Source: CAVXNP01 sp963763305 (GTDB taxonomy: Bacteria; Pseudomonadota; Gammaproteobacteria; Xanthomonadales; Rhodanobacteraceae). From it: a DNA stretch of 64,000 bases. Every line of letters begins with the position of its first letter. Positions within the stretch are counted from its first letter, which is position 1. Under the pieces are notes generated by a model. That model saw only the letters and a list, made by a program, of their open reading frames with translations. It did not search any database and was not told the DNA's origin. This document shows, piece after piece, positions 1-9,473 of the stretch. Made by a program: the position numbers and the translations under genes. The stretch is from assembly GCA_963763305.1 (NCBI GenBank), contig CAVXNP010000001.1:62001-126000 (forward strand), given 5' to 3'.

Positions 1-2160
<2,160 letters not shown>

Positions 2161-2164
<4 letters not shown>

Positions 2165-2583
2165 GTCAGTTCCTCATGGTTGAGCGCCTGCAGGATCGGG
2201 CACTGTTCCGGTGCGCCGCCGCCGGGACATGCCTCGACCAGTCGCGCCAGTCCGTCACGCACCCGTTGCAGCTCGGCGATGCGCAGGTCCAGGGCATCCA
2301 GTCGCTGCCGTGCACGCTGGCGCACTGCACGCACGCCCTTGCCGCGGTCCTGCGATAGCGCAAGCAGGTCACGGATCTCGTCCAGGCTGAAGCCGAGCGT
2401 CTTGGCCCGCCGAATGAATTTCAGTTGCGCCACCGCACCTTCGCCGTAGCTGCGATAGCCGGAGGCGCGCCGCGCCGGCTCGGGCAGCAGTCCCTGCCGC
2501 TCGTAATAGCGGATGGTGTCGATCGGCACTCCAGCGCGCCGGGCGACGGTACCGATGGAGAACGCAGGGGCTTGGGAAGTCAT
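2161..2583 (-). CDS. cueR: MerR-family metal regulator, CueR-like
   Basis: Transcription activator of 140 residues, usual length for CueR-type regulators. The N-terminal winged helix reads FSIGTVARRAGVPIDTIRYYE, followed by GLLPEPARRASGYR, a hallmark of the MerR DNA-binding domain. A dimerisation helix follows and a C-terminal metal loop ACPGG...CPIL places two Cys eight residues apart, close to the seven-residue spacing of copper-sensing CueR. It precedes and overlaps the CopA-like ATPase, which supports a copper/silver role. A TTG two codons upstream (2589) is an alternative start, but the ATG at 2583 lies six bases after the -10 box, so the mRNA is probably leaderless or nearly so. A Cd/Zn-type sensor is less likely but cannot be excluded. 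Confidence 0.88.
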
Positions 2584-2589
2584 GGGCAA

Positions 2590-2622
2590 AGTCTAGACCC
2601 TTGACCCAGGTCCAGAGTCAAG
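2590..2622 (-). promoter_or_regulatory. MerR-type promoter with operator dyad for the cueR-copA operon
   Basis: On the minus strand there is a -35 box TTGACT (2616-2621) and a -10 box TAGACT (2590-2595) separated by 20 bp. This over-long spacer is typical of MerR-activated promoters. The spacer overlaps an inverted repeat CTTGAC/GTCAAG (2617-2622 and 2600-2605). The regulator ATG (2581-2583) lies only six bases beyond the -10 box, so transcription should start at or next to the start codon. The operator assignment is inference from spacing and symmetry. Confidence 0.75.
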
Positions 2623-2740
2623 CGGCCGTGAGCGCGGACTGCCTGGCGCACGCCTCCAGAGTGCCCTGGTAGGACAACAACGTACCCACCAGCGGCCACG
2701 CAAAGCGCACGCGGAAAACGTAGCGACCGTCTTCTCCACG
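2618..2740 (-). pseudogene. Possible 3' remnant of a DUF4166-type gene
   Basis: A short open stretch ends in a stop at 2618-2620, inside the MerR operator. Its last part reads RYVFRVRFAWPLVGTLL followed by SYQG and LE, which resembles the C-terminal strand pattern of DUF4166 proteins (RxxFxVxLxxPLxGxLxxYRGxLxP). Upstream of about 2740 the similarity stops and the repeat array begins, with no ribosome-binding site or plausible start. I read it as the tail of a gene whose 5' part was lost. The match is by eye only, and the whole stretch may be chance coding. Confidence 0.35.
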
Positions 2741-2855
2741 CGCTTGCCTGCATGGACCTCGGCAAAAGCCACATAGTCGCATCAGCGGCAGACTCCCGAC
2801 GGTCCGGCGCCCCAAGATCCGGCGCTCCGGCGGGCCGCCACCGGCGCGCTACCGG

Positions 2856-3420
2856 GCGCGTCGCGACTGAAGTCGCTCCCACAGGCCCAGCGGCCGGCCC
2901 GGGGCCGCCTGCCGGAGGCGGCGCTGGCGTTGCGCCAGTGCCGTCCCCGCAGAGCGCGGCATCCCACACCTGCCCGCCGCAAAACCCGCCGCCCCCAGCT
3001 CCCCTTGTGTGTAGGGAGCTGTAGGAGCTGTAGGAGCGACTTCAGTCGCGATGGCCGCATCAGCGGCCCGCTGGCCGGGGCACATGACCCGAACTGCGAA
3101 CGCCCGCTATCGCGCACCACCAGGCGCGTCGCGACTGAAGTCGCTCCCACAGGCCCAGGCGCCGGCCTGGGGCCGCCTGCCGGAGGCGGCGCTGGCGTTG
3201 CTCCAGTGCCGTCCCCGCAGGGCGCGGCATCCCGGTCCCGCCCGCCGCAAAACCCACCGCCCCAAGCTCCCCTTGTGTGTAGGAGCTGCAGGAGCTGTAG
3301 GAGCGACTTCAGTCGCGATGGCCGCATCAGCGGCCCGCTGGCCCGCGGGGCGCCATCACCCAACTGCGAACGCCCGCCACCACGCACTACCCCGCGCGTC
3401 GCGACTGAAGTCGCTCCCAC
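2856..3420. repeat. Two and a half tandem units of about 268-270 bp carrying five REP-like palindromes
   Basis: A core palindrome of the form GAGCGACTTCAGTCGCG occurs five times in alternating orientation: 2856-2882 (reverse), 3030-3053 (forward), 3124-3150 (reverse), 3297-3320 (forward) and 3394-3420 (reverse). The intervening sequence is also duplicated: the stretch from 2856 recurs from 3124 (period 268) and its beginning again from 3394 (period 270). Short GTAGGAGCT-like steps precede each forward copy. No coding frame, cas gene or uniform spacer is present, so this is a REP/BIME-like array and not a CRISPR. The 2741-3615 gap holds nothing else I can support. Confidence 0.85.
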
Positions 3421-3615
3421 AGGCCCAGGGGGCCGGCCTGGCCATCTCGCTGGCAATGCGCGAGTGCCGTTCCCCAGGGCGCGACATCCCGCATCTGCGC
3501 CGCGATGCGACCGACGGGCTCACACCTGCAGCGCAATGCCGGGGATCGCGTGCGTCAGGAGACACGGTTTCCAACGCGCCCTCCAGCCCGGCGACCGGCA
3601 TGGAAGGATTCACAC

Positions 3616-3637
3616 CCGCCCGGTCGAACCCGGGCGG
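3616..3637 (-). terminator. GC-rich hairpin after the outer-membrane protein gene
   Basis: A perfect 8-bp inverted repeat CCGCCCGG/CCGGGCGG lies a few bases past the stop of the 3641-4603 gene. It lacks a clear T-run on the minus strand, so intrinsic termination is only likely. Confidence 0.45.
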
Positions 3638-3640
3638 TGG

Positions 3641-4603
3641 CTACAGCCGGTACTGCAGTCCCAGCGACCACAGCCGCTTCGGCTCCAGTTGCAGGCCATT
3701 CACGTGCCGGTAGACCGGCAGCTGCACGAACGCGAACGCATTCAGCCGGCGTGTCAGCTTCACCGCCACACCCGGGCTCAGATAAGCCAGCGTGGCGCCG
3801 CTGTTGGCCACGTCGGCCATGGCACCGCTTTCACGTTGCTCCCCGTGCAGGTTCAGCTGCAGCTGGGGCGTGATGCGACCCGCATCGAGGTAGCGCAGAC
3901 CGAAGCTCATGTTGACCGAGTTGCCCGGGCGGAAGCCGTCGCGTGCATCCAGCGGCACCTCGCCCATGGCTTCGGCAAAGTAACCGATCGACTGGCTCAC
4001 GTAGCCGAACTTGTAAGCGCCGAACAGCGCATTGGTGGTGCCGCTGCCGCGCTGCAGGCCACGATCGAGCAACTCGCCCGCCTGCGGCCCGGCCCCGAAA
4101 GCCTGCTTGAAGCTGCCAGTGGGAAGCTTCAGGCCGAACTGCACACCGAAACCGGCGTCGGGGCTGAAACCCTGGTAATGGGCCACCACCCGGACATCGC
4201 CGATGCCCCGCCCATCGGATGTGGATACGGCGGTGTCGCCCTCGGCAATGGTCTGGTGGTAGCGGTCGAAATACGGCAGCCGCACCGAGACGCCCCAGTA
4301 GCGATTGAAGCTGTAGTCGGCGTGCAGCAGCGTGTCGCGGTTGATGGTCTTCAGCTGCACCTCTTCATCGGAGGGGAAACTGAAGCTGTCACGCGACACG
4401 CGATCGCTGCCCTCGTACAGCTGCGACTGGTTGAAGTAATCCTGGCGTACGCCCAGGCGCAGGCCGCCACTGGTGGCGTAGCCCTGGCTGGCCCAGTCCG
4501 AGTTGAGCGAGCAGCCGCAGGTGGAACAGGCTGCGGCCAGGCCGGGCGTGGCAAGCAAGGCAAGCGCGGCGGCCAGCCGCGCGCGGTCGAGATGGTTGAG
4601 CAT
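3641..4603 (-). CDS. Exported beta-barrel-like outer-membrane protein with CSTCGC motif, copper-gene neighbour
   Basis: A 320-residue exported protein of unknown exact function. The chosen start (MLNHLDRAR) gives a clean signal peptide ending about AAA before residue 26; the open frame begins nine codons earlier but without a better ribosome site. The mature protein opens with CSTCGCSLNSDW, a compact three-Cys motif, and continues with alternating aromatic/polar strands (GLRLGVRQDYF, VSVRLPYFDRY, VQFGLKLPTGSF, SFGLRYLDAG) and ends in LGLQYRL. A C-terminal strand with an aromatic near the end is typical of outer-membrane barrels. It lies 80 bp downstream of a DUF2946 gene on the same strand and near the copper ATPase, so a role in copper handling or sensing at the outer membrane is inferred. 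It resembles the loosely defined family of transporter/MetA-like barrels, but I do not recognise a named member. Confidence 0.75.
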   Translation of the reverse strand: MLNHLDRARLAAALALLATPGLAAACSTCGCSLNSDWASQGYATSGGLRLGVRQDYFNQSQLYEGSDRVSRDSFSFPSDEEVQLKTINRDTLLHADYSFNRYWGVSVRLPYFDRYHQTIAEGDTAVSTSDGRGIGDVRVVAHYQGFSPDAGFGVQFGLKLPTGSFKQAFGAGPQAGELLDRGLQRGSGTTNALFGAYKFGYVSQSIGYFAEAMGEVPLDARDGFRPGNSVNMSFGLRYLDAGRITPQLQLNLHGEQRESGAMADVANSGATLAYLSPGVAVKLTRRLNAFAFVQLPVYRHVNGLQLEPKRLWSLGLQYRL

Positions 4604-4684
4604 GATGGTTTTCCGTGTTCGCAGATGCATCGATGGATGCCGTCGCGACAGGGCGCAACGGCACGCGGCGTGGAGCGGCGGCAG

Positions 4685-5068
4685 TCAGCCGCCTGCGAAC
4701 AACGGTGGACCGCGAGGCGGCGGAAACAGCGCGACACGCCGGCTCCATGGCAGCGTGACCGGCGGGCTGGCCGGTACGACCCGTACGTGGGGAAGCTGCG
4801 GCGGGACCCACGGCACACCGGCGACCACCGGGCTGTGCCCAAGCAGGTCGCAGTAGGCACATTTGTCCAGCAGATGTTGATGCGGCAGCGGTTCGGGATG
4901 TCCGGGCTGGCCCTGATGGCCACCCGCGTGCATCGCCATGGCCGCATGGTCCGGCATCGCATGCAAGGTCGGCGCGACGCGCGAGATCACCGGACCGGCG
5001 ACGATCAACCACATGGCGGCCATGGCCAGCCATGTGACGAACCGACGATGTGGAGCCGGACGCTGCAA
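4685..5068 (-). CDS. DUF2946 family exported protein, Met/His/Cys-rich
   Basis: 127 residues with an N-terminal hydrophobic segment (WLAMAAMWLIVAGP, about 14-27) acting as a signal anchor or signal peptide. The rest is Met/His-rich (HAMPDHAAMAMHAGGH, about 36-51) and contains CAYCDLLGH (about 71-79), the conserved CxxC element of DUF2946 proteins. The C-terminus is Pro-rich. DUF2946 genes are often found next to copper-resistance or TonB-receptor genes; the family function is not established. Met/His-rich and CxxC segments suggest periplasmic copper binding, which is inference. It probably forms a unit with the downstream outer-membrane protein gene (81-bp gap). Confidence 0.82.
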   Translation of the reverse strand: MQRPAPHRRFVTWLAMAAMWLIVAGPVISRVAPTLHAMPDHAAMAMHAGGHQGQPGHPEPLPHQHLLDKCAYCDLLGHSPVVAGVPWVPPQLPHVRVVPASPPVTLPWSRRVALFPPPRGPPLFAGG

Positions 5069-5324
5069 CCTGGGTCATCCCTGCGTGGTGGTCGGCCTGC
5101 GGCGGCCGGAAGACGCGATCGTGCCACGGTCGGGACCGCTGCACGATGCGGCACGGCGCCGCGGCGCGGAGATCCCACTGGACCATGGGCCCGGTGCACG
5201 TGGCGTGGGCACGACGTCGTCCTTACCGCCCCCGGGCTTCACCCTGCGCCGACTCCGTTACCGGGACCATGCCAGGTCACCCCGCCACCTGGGACGCCCG
5301 ACCCGGCAAAAGGACCCCACCTAC

Positions 5325-6599
5325 ATGTCGATAGCGTGGATCGCCATCGCGGTCACCATGCTGCTCACCGTCCTGCTGGTGGTGATCGCGCTGAATTTCC
5401 ACCGGCCCGAGAAGAGCGTTCGCCACCGGGTTGCGCACTGCCATGCAATAGACGACCCGCCGTTCCGCCGCGAGATGGACGCCATGCTCGGCCCCGACGT
5501 GCTGGAGGGCAACAGCGTGCGCGCACTGCAGAACGGCGACGAGATATTTCCCGCCCTGCTCGAGGCGATTGCCGGCGCACGGCATACCATCACCTTCGAG
5601 ACCCACATCTACTGGGCCGGCGAAACCGGGCGCAGCTTCGCCGAGGCCCTCAAGGAACGTTCGCGCGCCGGCGTGGCGGTACACGTGATGCTGGACTGGG
5701 TCGGAAGCGCCCGGATGGACCAGGAACTTCTGCAGGATCTGGTGGACGCCGGCGTGGAGGTGGAGCGCTACCACCCGCTGCGCTGGTTCAACATCTCGCG
5801 TCTGAACAACCGCACCCATCGCAAGCTGATGGTGGTGGACGGCCGCATCGGCTTCACCGGCGGCGTCGGCATCGCCGACCAGTGGCGCGGACACGCGCAG
5901 GATCCGGAGCACTGGCGCGACATCCACTTCCGGGTCGAAGGACCGATCGTGGCGCAACTGCAATCCGGCTTCATGGACAACTGGATCAAGACCACCGGCC
6001 GGGTGCTGCACGGCGACCGGTATTACCCGCCGCTGGAGGCTGCGGGCGACAACGCGATGCAGTTGTTCGTCAGCTCGCCGGCCGGCGGCAGTGCCAGCAT
6101 GCACCTGATGTACCTGCTGGCGGTCACCGCCAGCGTGCGCAGCATCGACCTGCAGGCGGCCTATTTCATTCCCGATCCGCTGATGGTGGACGCGCTGATC
6201 GCCGCTCGCAGGCGCGGCGTGGCCATCCGCCTGCAGGTGCCCGGACGCTACATCGATTCGATCCTGGTGCGGTTGGCCACCCGGCGCCGTTGGGGAGAGC
6301 TGCTGGAGGCGGGCGTGCAGATCTTCGAATACCAGCCGACCATGATCCACAACAAGATGCTGATTCTCGACCGCGCGCTGGTGTCGGTGGGTTCGACCAA
6401 TTTCGACATGCGCTCGTTCGGGCTCAACGACGAAGCCAGCCTGAACATCTATTCGCACGCATTCGCCGCGCAGATGACGGCGGTAATGGACACCGACCTG
6501 CGCCGCGCCCGCGCCTACACCCTGGACATGTGGCATGCGCGTCCGTGGTGGACCCGTCTGGCCGAGTGGCTGCTGCGTCCGATCGAGTCCCAGCTGTAG
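5325..6599 (+). CDS. cls: Cardiolipin synthase / phospholipase D superfamily protein
   Basis: 424-residue inner-membrane enzyme expected to form cardiolipin by phosphatidyl transfer. An N-terminal membrane helix (IAIAVTMLLTVLLVVIAL, residues about 5-22) is followed by two PLD catalytic motifs: HRKLMVVD with GFTGG (His165) and HNKMLILD with GSTNFD (His342). Both HxKxxxxD motifs are intact, and the length fits ClsB/ClsC-like synthases with one N-terminal helix. The ATG at 5325 is chosen because of AAAAGGA 11-17 bases upstream; the frame is open further upstream only through GC-rich non-coding sequence. It is convergent with the YCII gene (21-bp gap). Cardiolipin synthase versus another PLD-family transferase cannot be separated by sequence reading alone. 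Confidence 0.9.
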   Translation: MSIAWIAIAVTMLLTVLLVVIALNFHRPEKSVRHRVAHCHAIDDPPFRREMDAMLGPDVLEGNSVRALQNGDEIFPALLEAIAGARHTITFETHIYWAGETGRSFAEALKERSRAGVAVHVMLDWVGSARMDQELLQDLVDAGVEVERYHPLRWFNISRLNNRTHRKLMVVDGRIGFTGGVGIADQWRGHAQDPEHWRDIHFRVEGPIVAQLQSGFMDNWIKTTGRVLHGDRYYPPLEAAGDNAMQLFVSSPAGGSASMHLMYLLAVTASVRSIDLQAAYFIPDPLMVDALIAARRRGVAIRLQVPGRYIDSILVRLATRRRWGELLEAGVQIFEYQPTMIHNKMLILDRALVSVGSTNFDMRSFGLNDEASLNIYSHAFAAQMTAVMDTDLRRARAYTLDMWHARPWWTRLAEWLLRPIESQL

Positions 6600-6620
6600 C
6601 CGGCGCCACGGCGGCCCGAG

Positions 6621-6974
6621 TCATTCGTAGCAGGGGGCGATTTCCCGCACTTCCACCGTGCACCAGTGCGCGGCCGGGCACTCGTAGGCGATGGCCAGTG
6701 CCTCCTCGCGGCTTTTGCAGTCGAGCATGAAGAAGCCGCCGACCATCTCGCGCGCCTCGGCGAACGGGCCATCGCTCAGCAGCGACTTGCCGTCGCGGAT
6801 CTGCAGGCGGATGCCTTCGCTGTCGTTGCGCAGCGACTCGGCCGCCAGCAGCACGCCGCGATGGCGCAGGTTTTCGCGGAAGCGCACCATTTGGGCATAC
6901 GCCTGGCGGCCCTCCTCCTCCGTGCGTTCTTCGCGTTGTCCGCGCGGTTCGTTGATCAACAACATGTAGGCCAC
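6621..6974 (-). CDS. YCII/DGPF-family protein, last gene of the ECF operon
   Basis: 117 residues beginning at GTG 6974 (MAYMLLI), preceded by GAGGGA; an ATG three codons on is possible. It has the YCII-fold signature with the DGPF element (SDGPFAEAREMVGGFF, about 67-82). YCII proteins are small ferredoxin-like proteins of unclear activity and are regularly encoded beside ECF42-type sigma factors. The start is 12 bp after the sigma-factor stop, so the two are co-transcribed. It is a paralogue of the 8322-8747 gene, with matching GPFAEAREVVGGYW-like core. Function not known; a sensor or adaptor role for the sigma factor is inference. Confidence 0.85.
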   Translation of the reverse strand: MAYMLLINEPRGQREERTEEEGRQAYAQMVRFRENLRHRGVLLAAESLRNDSEGIRLQIRDGKSLLSDGPFAEAREMVGGFFMLDCKSREEALAIAYECPAAHWCTVEVREIAPCYE

Positions 6975-6986
6975 GGTTTTCCCTCG

Positions 6987-8265
6987 TCAGTGCTGTTCGG
7001 GCGCGCCGCCACAGGCATGCGCGCGACGTTCGAGCAGGCTGCGCTCGCGCGCGTTGCGAGCCAGCGAAGCGGCACGCTCGAACTCGATGCGCGCCTCCGG
7101 GTGGCGACCGAGCCGGAACAGCAGATCGGCACGCACGCTGGGCAGCAGATGGTAGTGGGCCAGCAACGGCTCGCCGGCCAGCGCCTGGATCCGGTCCAGC
7201 CCCGCCTGTGCCCCGAATGCCATGGCCTCGGCCACGGCGCGGTTCAGCTCCACCACCGGCGAGGGCATCACCTGCGCCAGCGTTTCGTAGAGCGAGGCGA
7301 TGCGTCGCCAGTCGGTCCGCTCCACGTCGGCGGCGCGCGCATGGCAGGCGGCGATCGCCGCCTGCAGGGTGTAGGGCCCGCTCCCGTTGCCCAAGCCGTT
7401 CGGCAAGCGCCAGTGCGTTCAACCCACGGCGGATCCTTGCCGTGTCCCATTGCGCGCGGTCCTGCTCGTGCAACAGCAGCGGGTCGCCGGCACTGTCCAC
7501 GCGCGCCCGCATGCGCGAGGCCTGGATCTCCATCAGCGCCAGCAGGCCGTGCACTTCGGGCTCGCGCGGAGCAAGCCCGGCCAGCACCCGCCCCAGCCGC
7601 AGGGCCTCCTCGCACAGCGCCGGCCGCATCCAGTCGTCTCCGGCCGTGGCCGCATAGCCTTCGTTGAAGATCAGGTAGACCACTTCCAGCACCGAGGCCA
7701 GCCGCTGGTTGCGCTCGTCCCCCCGCGGTACCTCGAACGGCACCTGGCGATCGGCCAGGGTCCGCTTGGCGCGTACGATCCGTTGCGCCACGGTGGCTTC
7801 GGACACCAGGAACGCGCGCGCGATCTCTACCGTGGTCAGGCCGCCGAGCACGCGCAGGGTCAACGCCACCCGCGCCTCCGGCGACAGGACCGGATGGCAC
7901 GACGTGAACAACAGCCGCAGCAGGTCGTCGCCGATGTCGTCGTCCATATCCACCGTGGTTTCCAGCCCTCCGCTCGCCTGTTGCTCTTCCAGCTCATGCG
8001 CCAGCTGGGCATGCTTGCGCGCCAGCATGGCGTCGCGCCGCAGCAGGTCGATGGCGCGGCGCTTGGCGGTGGTGGTCAGCCAGGCACCGGGGCGCTCGGG
8101 AATGCCCTCGGTGGGCCAGCGCTCCAGTGCGGTCACCAGGGCATCCTGGGCCAGTTCCTCGGCCAGGCCCATGTCACGGGTCATCCGTGCAAGCACGGCA
8201 ACCACCCGCGCGGATTCCACCCGCCACACGGCCTCGACAGTGCGATGAAATCGATGGGTCGACAT
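6987..8265 (-). CDS. ECF42-like RNA polymerase sigma factor with C-terminal helical extension (one frameshift)
   Basis: Sigma-70 family factor of about 425 residues once a single extra base near 7390 is removed. Region 2 lies at about residues 15-75 (LAEELAQDALVTALERWP, WLTTTAKRRAIDLLRR), region 4 at about 110-170 (SPEARVALTLRVLGGLTTVE, SEATVAQRIVRAKRTL), and a long C-terminal domain (LIFNEGYAATAG onward) of the DUF6596/TPR-like type found in ECF42 and SigJ-like sigma factors. These lack a classical anti-sigma factor; the C-terminal extension is thought to regulate activity. The frame resumes with GPYTLQAAIAACHARA after the shift. It stands between two YCII genes. Without correction the frame runs on into the cls gene, which is an artefact. 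Confidence 0.88.
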
Positions 8266-8321
8266 GGCCTGCGATCACAGCACCGCCGAACGCCGCACGC
8301 AAGGGCCACCGCGGCACGATC

Positions 8322-8747
8322 TCAACCGCCGGCACCCCGTCCGCCGCCCTGCAGTGCCTCGAAGCCGGTGGCCGCCTGCTGCACGTCGGCGGGAAAGTCG
8401 GCCATCTCCTGCACCTGCCTGACCTCGATCACCTCGTTGCCCGACGCCGGGCAGCGCCGCGCCCACTCGATCGCCTCCTCGCGCGAGGAGACGTCGATCA
8501 TCCAGTAGCCGCCCACCACCTCGCGTGCCTCGGCGAACGGACCGTCGCCTACGGTCGGATGACCGTCGGCGAAGGAGATCCGTGCGCCCATCGACGGCGG
8601 ATGCAGACCGTCCAGGGCCAGCAGCACCCCGGCCTGCTGCAGTTCGCGGTTGTACTTCATCATCGCGGCCACGGCCTCGGCCGGCGGCATGGTGCCGGGC
8701 GCTGCCTGCTCGTAGCCGTGGGGGATCATCAGCAACATGAAGCGCAT
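8322..8747 (-). CDS. YCII/DGPF-family protein, second gene of the ECF operon
   Basis: 141 residues starting at ATG 8747 (MRFMLLMIPHGYE) with GGAGAAA upstream. It contains the YCII core with GDGPFAEAREVVGGYWMID (about 66-84) and a charged C-terminal tail ending in a Gly-rich stretch. Gene order VOC - YCII - sigma - YCII, all on the minus strand with gaps of 32, 56 and 12 bp, indicates one transcription unit. The second YCII copy is shorter (117 aa) and only moderately similar, so the duplication is old. Biochemical function unknown. Confidence 0.86.
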   Translation of the reverse strand: MRFMLLMIPHGYEQAAPGTMPPAEAVAAMMKYNRELQQAGVLLALDGLHPPSMGARISFADGHPTVGDGPFAEAREVVGGYWMIDVSSREEAIEWARRCPASGNEVIEVRQVQEMADFPADVQQAATGFEALQGGGRGAGG

Positions 8748-8779
8748 GGGACATTTCTCCAGTCGATCGGACAGGTCGG

Positions 8780-9205
8780 TCAGTGCGACATGGGGCGTGG
8801 GTGGAGCACCATCCATTCGATGCCGAAGCGGTCGGTCAGCATGCCGAAGCGGCTGGCGAAGAACGTCTCGATCAGCGGCTGCTGGATGCTCCCGCCATCG
8901 CACAGGGCATCGAACAGTCGCTGCGCGTGCGCGTCGTCATCGGCCGACAGCGACAGCGAGAAGCCCTTGAACTCCGGCTGTCCGCGACTGAAGCCATCGG
9001 ATACCAGCAGCTGGGTATCGCCGATCTGCAGGCAGGCATGCATCACCTTGTCCGCCGGCGGCTGGCTGCCGTCGGGGCACTGGCCACCGTCGGGGTTGTC
9101 GCCATAGCGCATCAGCATCACCGTTTCGGCGCCCAGCGCCTGGCGATAGAAGGCGATGGCCTGCTCGCAACGGCCTTCGAAGAAAACGTAGGGCTGGACC
9201 TGCAT
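8780..9205 (-). CDS. VOC-superfamily protein, PhnB/3-demethylubiquinone methyltransferase-like
   Basis: 141 residues; start chosen at ATG 9205 (MQVQPYVFFEG) with CAGGAGAC upstream rather than the longer open frame. The pattern PYVFFEGRCEQAIAFYRQALG, then DGGQCPDGS and DRFGIEWMV at the end, is that of PhnB-like glyoxalase/bleomycin-resistance (VOC) proteins, whose members are often misnamed 3-demethylubiquinone-9 methyltransferases. The active function is unknown. It is the first gene of the ECF operon and stands right behind the candidate ECF promoter. PhnB-like genes recur next to ECF42/YCII modules, so it is probably a target or partner of that system. Confidence 0.85.
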   Translation of the reverse strand: MQVQPYVFFEGRCEQAIAFYRQALGAETVMLMRYGDNPDGGQCPDGSQPPADKVMHACLQIGDTQLLVSDGFSRGQPEFKGFSLSLSADDDAHAQRLFDALCDGGSIQQPLIETFFASRFGMLTDRFGIEWMVLHPRPMSH

Positions 9206-9274
9206 GTCGCGTCTCCTGCATGGATGAGGCAAGACCGCGACCCGCTACACCGGAGCGGGCCGCTTCATCCATAC

Positions 9275-9301
9275 AACGAGCGGACGGTCGACAAATCGAC
9301 A
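9275..9301 (-). promoter_or_regulatory. Candidate ECF-type promoter (TGTCGA-N17-CGTT)
   Basis: On the minus strand TGTCGA occurs twice (9296-9301 and 9288-9293). The first is followed after 17 bp by CGTT (9275-9278), about 70 bp before the start of the VOC gene. TGTCGA is, to my knowledge, the -35 element described for ECF42 sigma factors, and the operon encodes such a factor, so autoregulation is inferred. Not tested by alignment. Confidence 0.5.
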
Positions 9302-9473
9302 GGCATCCGGCGAGTTTTTCCACGCACCCGCAGCACTTGCCAGGTGGCGGCCGGCGCTGCGGCATGCCGTCCTGCCCCGCACCCACGCACCCTGCCGGTG
9401 CGCCATCGCCGGCAGGACCACACCCACATCGACGCACTCGGCCAGCCTGGCGCCGTGCCCTGCAGCGACCGGA

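Noticed and set aside
2856..3420. CRISPR-like regular repeats
   Set aside because: Copies alternate in orientation, spacers are themselves duplicated and no cas genes are near; this is a REP array.
2930..6730. Very long plus-strand open frame of 1,266 codons
   Set aside because: It crosses the repeat array and is antisense to the outer-membrane protein and DUF2946 genes; its composition is Arg/Pro-rich as expected for a GC-rich shadow frame.
6424..8265. 613-codon sigma-factor frame extending into cls
   Set aside because: The sigma homology moves to another frame at about 7390; the remainder is a frameshift product antisense to cls.
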